DNA from: Candidatus Latescibacterota bacterium
GTDB lineage: Bacteria; Latescibacterota; UBA2968; GCA-2709665
DNA: 7,777 nt
Direction: 5' to 3'
Assembly: GCA_030746455.1 (NCBI GenBank)
Contig: JASLMQ010000579.1
Location: 1-7,777 of the forward strand
Below are positions 6,285-7,777 of this stretch, one piece after another. A program made the position numbers and the translations under genes. Numbering within the stretch: position 1 is the first letter of the stretch; each line of letters begins with the position of its first letter. The notes under the pieces were generated by a model. It searched no databases, had not been told where the DNA came from, and saw only the letters and a program-made list of their open reading frames with translations.

Positions 6285-7073
6285 TTAGCCGATCACAACG
6301 GCGATCAGGCTCTTGCCGAGAATCAACTGAATTCCTGTGAGCAGCAACATCGTGTAGACAACCCGGTTGAACCAGATCTCGCTGAACCGCCTATTGAGGA
6401 AGATCCCCAGCCGGACGCCCACATAGCTGAGCGGCGCGAGGATCGCGATGGTGACCAGGTGGCCCGACTGGATCAACCCGAGACCGAAGTAGGGAATCAG
6501 CTTGATCTGGTTCACCACGGCGAAGAAGATCACCGTGGTGCCGACGTACAGGTCCCGGGGAAACTGCTGGGGCAGCAGGTGGATCGCCACGGGAGGCCCG
6601 CCGGCGTGCGCCAGAGTGGAGGTGAAGCCGGATACGGCGCCCATAGCCACCCCCTCCGCCGCGTGGGGCCTGCGCCGCGCCAGGGCCCCGAAAATGACCG
6701 CCCGAGTGGCCTGGAAGAGTACGAACACAACCGACAGAACCCCCAACCCGATCTGCAGGATTCGTTCGTCGTCCATGAAGTATCCGAAAAACGCAGCCCC
6801 CACTCCGATGCCCAGAACCGATCCGGGTAGCAGGAGCTTGATGCTTCGCCGGTCGAACCGGTTCCTGTAGTGGATCACGGCGAAGACGTCACAGACGATC
6901 AGCAACGGCAGCAGGATGGCAGCCGCATCGACGACCGGAACCGCGAGCGCGATCAGCGGCGTGGCGATGATGGCGATGCCCCCGCCGAACCCGGCCTTCG
7001 CGATCCCCACGAACACCACCGAAAAGCAGGCGAGAAACCAGAAGGCCGTTGGGTAGTCGGGTACGGTGGGCAA
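6285..7073 (-). CDS. TauE/SafE (TSUP) family membrane transporter
   Basis: TSUP proteins are inner-membrane carriers linked to movement of sulfite, sulfoacetate, taurine-related anions or other small organic anions. The 262-aa product is hydrophobic, with about eight membrane spans in two similar halves. The first half has AKAGFGGG (25-32), the second SGFTSTLAHAGGPP (148-161); both are hallmarks of the family. The start is uncertain. I chose TTG 7073, just before the first membrane span, but its ribosome site (GGGGGAGG) ends only one base away. The frame stays open to TTG 7157, with a GTG at 7124, and neither has a good ribosome site. A possible promoter at 7148-7176 would rule out 7157. It is first in the operon with the URO-D-like and sulfatase genes, which suggests export of an inorganic sulfur product or uptake/export of a substrate. 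Confidence 0.9.
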   Translation of the reverse strand: MPTVPDYPTAFWFLACFSVVFVGIAKAGFGGGIAIIATPLIALAVPVVDAAAILLPLLIVCDVFAVIHYRNRFDRRSIKLLLPGSVLGIGVGAAFFGYFMDDERILQIGLGVLSVVFVLFQATRAVIFGALARRRPHAAEGVAMGAVSGFTSTLAHAGGPPVAIHLLPQQFPRDLYVGTTVIFFAVVNQIKLIPYFGLGLIQSGHLVTIAILAPLSYVGVRLGIFLNRRFSEIWFNRVVYTMLLLTGIQLILGKSLIAVVIG

Positions 7074-7147
7074 TCCTCCCCCTCTGGGTGAGTGTTGTCT
7101 GCAAGACCGAATCCGGCTGTCCACCGGCTTGCATGACGGAACGGCGC

Positions 7148-7176
7148 AACTTAGCAATCGGCTCGTAGGAAATCAA
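7148..7176 (-). promoter_or_regulatory. Possible sigma-70-like promoter for the transporter-sulfatase operon
   Basis: On the minus strand TTGATT (7176-7171) and TAAGTT (7153-7148) are separated by 17 bases. The hexamers match the consensus at four and three positions, so this is a moderate candidate. It would start transcription near 7141, upstream of the chosen TTG start at 7073. Confidence 0.35.
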
Positions 7177-7245
7177 CCGTTTTCACGGCCTCGGATCACG
7201 CCGGGCACAGAACGGGTGAGCCATCGGATTCGGTAGCAGTCCGCA

Positions 7246-7274
7246 TTGACAGCCGATCCCTTCCCGGGTATCCT
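7246..7274 (+). promoter_or_regulatory. Sigma-70-like promoter of the secreted repeat protein
   Basis: A perfect TTGACA (7246-7251) is followed after exactly 17 bases by TATCCT (7269-7274), four of six matches to the -10 consensus. Transcription would begin about 7281, leaving a leader of roughly 55 bases with a small CCGGT/ACCGG hairpin (7302-7315) before the ribosome site AGGGGAG (7324-7330). Confidence 0.6.
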
Positions 7275-7335
7275 TTTGGGGGCTGGGATCATAGACTCGC
7301 CCCGGTATCGACCGGATCCATCCAGGGGAGAAAGC

Positions 7336-7777
7336 ATGAGAACGATCGCATTCCTCGTCACCTGCGTCGTGCTGCTACTCGGCGCTGCAGGCATAGGAGC
7401 CCAGGAGTCGGACGTTGCCGCCTCCGACTTCGACGGCAGTGGGAAGGTGGACTTCCAGGACTTCGTGGTCTTCGCCAGGGGATTCGGCTCGGCGTCAGCC
7501 GATCCCGGCTTCGACGCCAGGCTCGACCTCGATGGCAGCGGGAAGGTGGACTTCCAGGACTTCGTAATCTTCGCGGGGAATTTCGGGAAGTCCGTGGGAG
7601 AGACCTCACGCACGTTTGTATACATCAGTGACCTCGATATCCTGGGAACTGGCGGAAAGGTCGACGTGTTTGATCTCGAAACAAATCTTCTACACCTCTC
7701 TATCACCGTGCCGTGGCCCCGCGGCATGGCCTACTCGCCATCCCGGAAACGGCTCTACGTCGCAGCCATCGAAACCT
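7336..7777 (+). CDS. Secreted EF-hand/dockerin-like plus YVTN beta-propeller protein (partial, runs off right edge)
   Basis: The 147 visible residues start with a clear signal peptide: short basic start MRTIAF, hydrophobic core VVLLLGAAGIG, probable cut after GA near residue 22. Two tandem EF-hand/dockerin-like loops follow, DFDGSGKVDFQD (31-42) and DLDGSGKVDFQD (64-75). Each is trailed by an aromatic helix (FVVFARGFG, FVIFAGNFG), and the acidic residues stand at loop positions 1, 3, 9 and 12 as needed for calcium. From about 93 the sequence changes to a beta-propeller blade: FVYISDLD, KVDVFDLETNLL, ITVPWPRGMAYSP and RLYVAA fit the YVTN pattern. It probably works outside the cytoplasm, calcium-stabilised, in binding or anchoring. 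AGGGGAG ends five bases before the ATG. The frame is open to the window edge, so total length and later domains are unknown. It is transcribed divergently from the sulfatase operon; shared regulation is possible. Confidence 0.85.
   Translation, partial: MRTIAFLVTCVVLLLGAAGIGAQESDVAASDFDGSGKVDFQDFVVFARGFGSASADPGFDARLDLDGSGKVDFQDFVIFAGNFGKSVGETSRTFVYISDLDILGTGGKVDVFDLETNLLHLSITVPWPRGMAYSPSRKRLYVAAIET
7426..7587 (+). repeat. Tandem EF-hand-coding repeat, 99-base period
   Basis: Two units begin at 7426 and 7525. Within them a 26-base run is identical (7441-7466 and 7540-7565), exactly 99 bases (33 codons) apart. The flanking codons differ at silent sites (for example AGT against AGC), which shows a duplication followed by some drift. 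Confidence 0.85.

Noticed and set aside
7173..7727. A 184-codon minus-strand open frame over the start of the secreted protein
   Set aside because: It contains internal repetition only because it is antisense to the EF-hand repeat. The + strand has signal peptide, ribosome site and promoter.

Overview
This is a gene-dense, high-GC stretch of a chromosome from a flagellated bacterium. It carries seven protein genes: six complete and one running off the right edge. I see no rRNA, tRNA, CRISPR array, insertion sequence or phage gene. A flagellar switch operon sits beside a sulfatase, a URO-D-like protein, a TauE/SafE transporter, and a secreted EF-hand/dockerin-like propeller protein. That mix resembles genomes of uncultivated marine or soil lineages such as Latescibacterota, Poribacteria or Planctomycetes-like groups. 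The taxonomic guess rests on gene style only and is tentative.

Left part (50-2940, + strand): fliG, fliM and fliN lie head to tail with short gaps and together encode the rotor switch (C-ring) of the flagellum. No fliH or fliI lies between them. FliG is about 150 residues longer than usual. Its extra N-terminus is disordered and Pro/Ala/Ser/Glu-rich, and ends in a segment resembling the C-terminal tail of FliF, the part of the MS ring that normally binds FliG from another polypeptide. FliM lacks the usual N-terminal CheY-P docking peptide. The switch complex therefore departs from the textbook form at both its membrane-ring side and its signalling side.

Middle (3041-3907, + strand): a nitrilase-superfamily amidohydrolase with an intact Glu-Lys-Cys triad starts at a GTG 100 bases after fliN. 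It is followed by a strong hairpin terminator at 3881-3907, which separates it from the convergent operon on the other strand.

Right part (7073 down to 3921, - strand): a probable three-gene operon in the order TauE/SafE (TSUP) transporter, URO-D-superfamily protein, Cys-type sulfatase. The sulfatase has no signal peptide, so it should act in the cytoplasm. The set looks like a small catabolic cassette for a sulfated and perhaps methylated compound. The substrate cannot be read from the sequence.

Right edge (7246-7777, + strand): divergently transcribed from a good sigma-70-like promoter, a secreted protein begins with a signal peptide, two tandem EF-hand/dockerin-like repeats and the first blade of a YVTN-type beta-propeller. 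It is cut by the window end.
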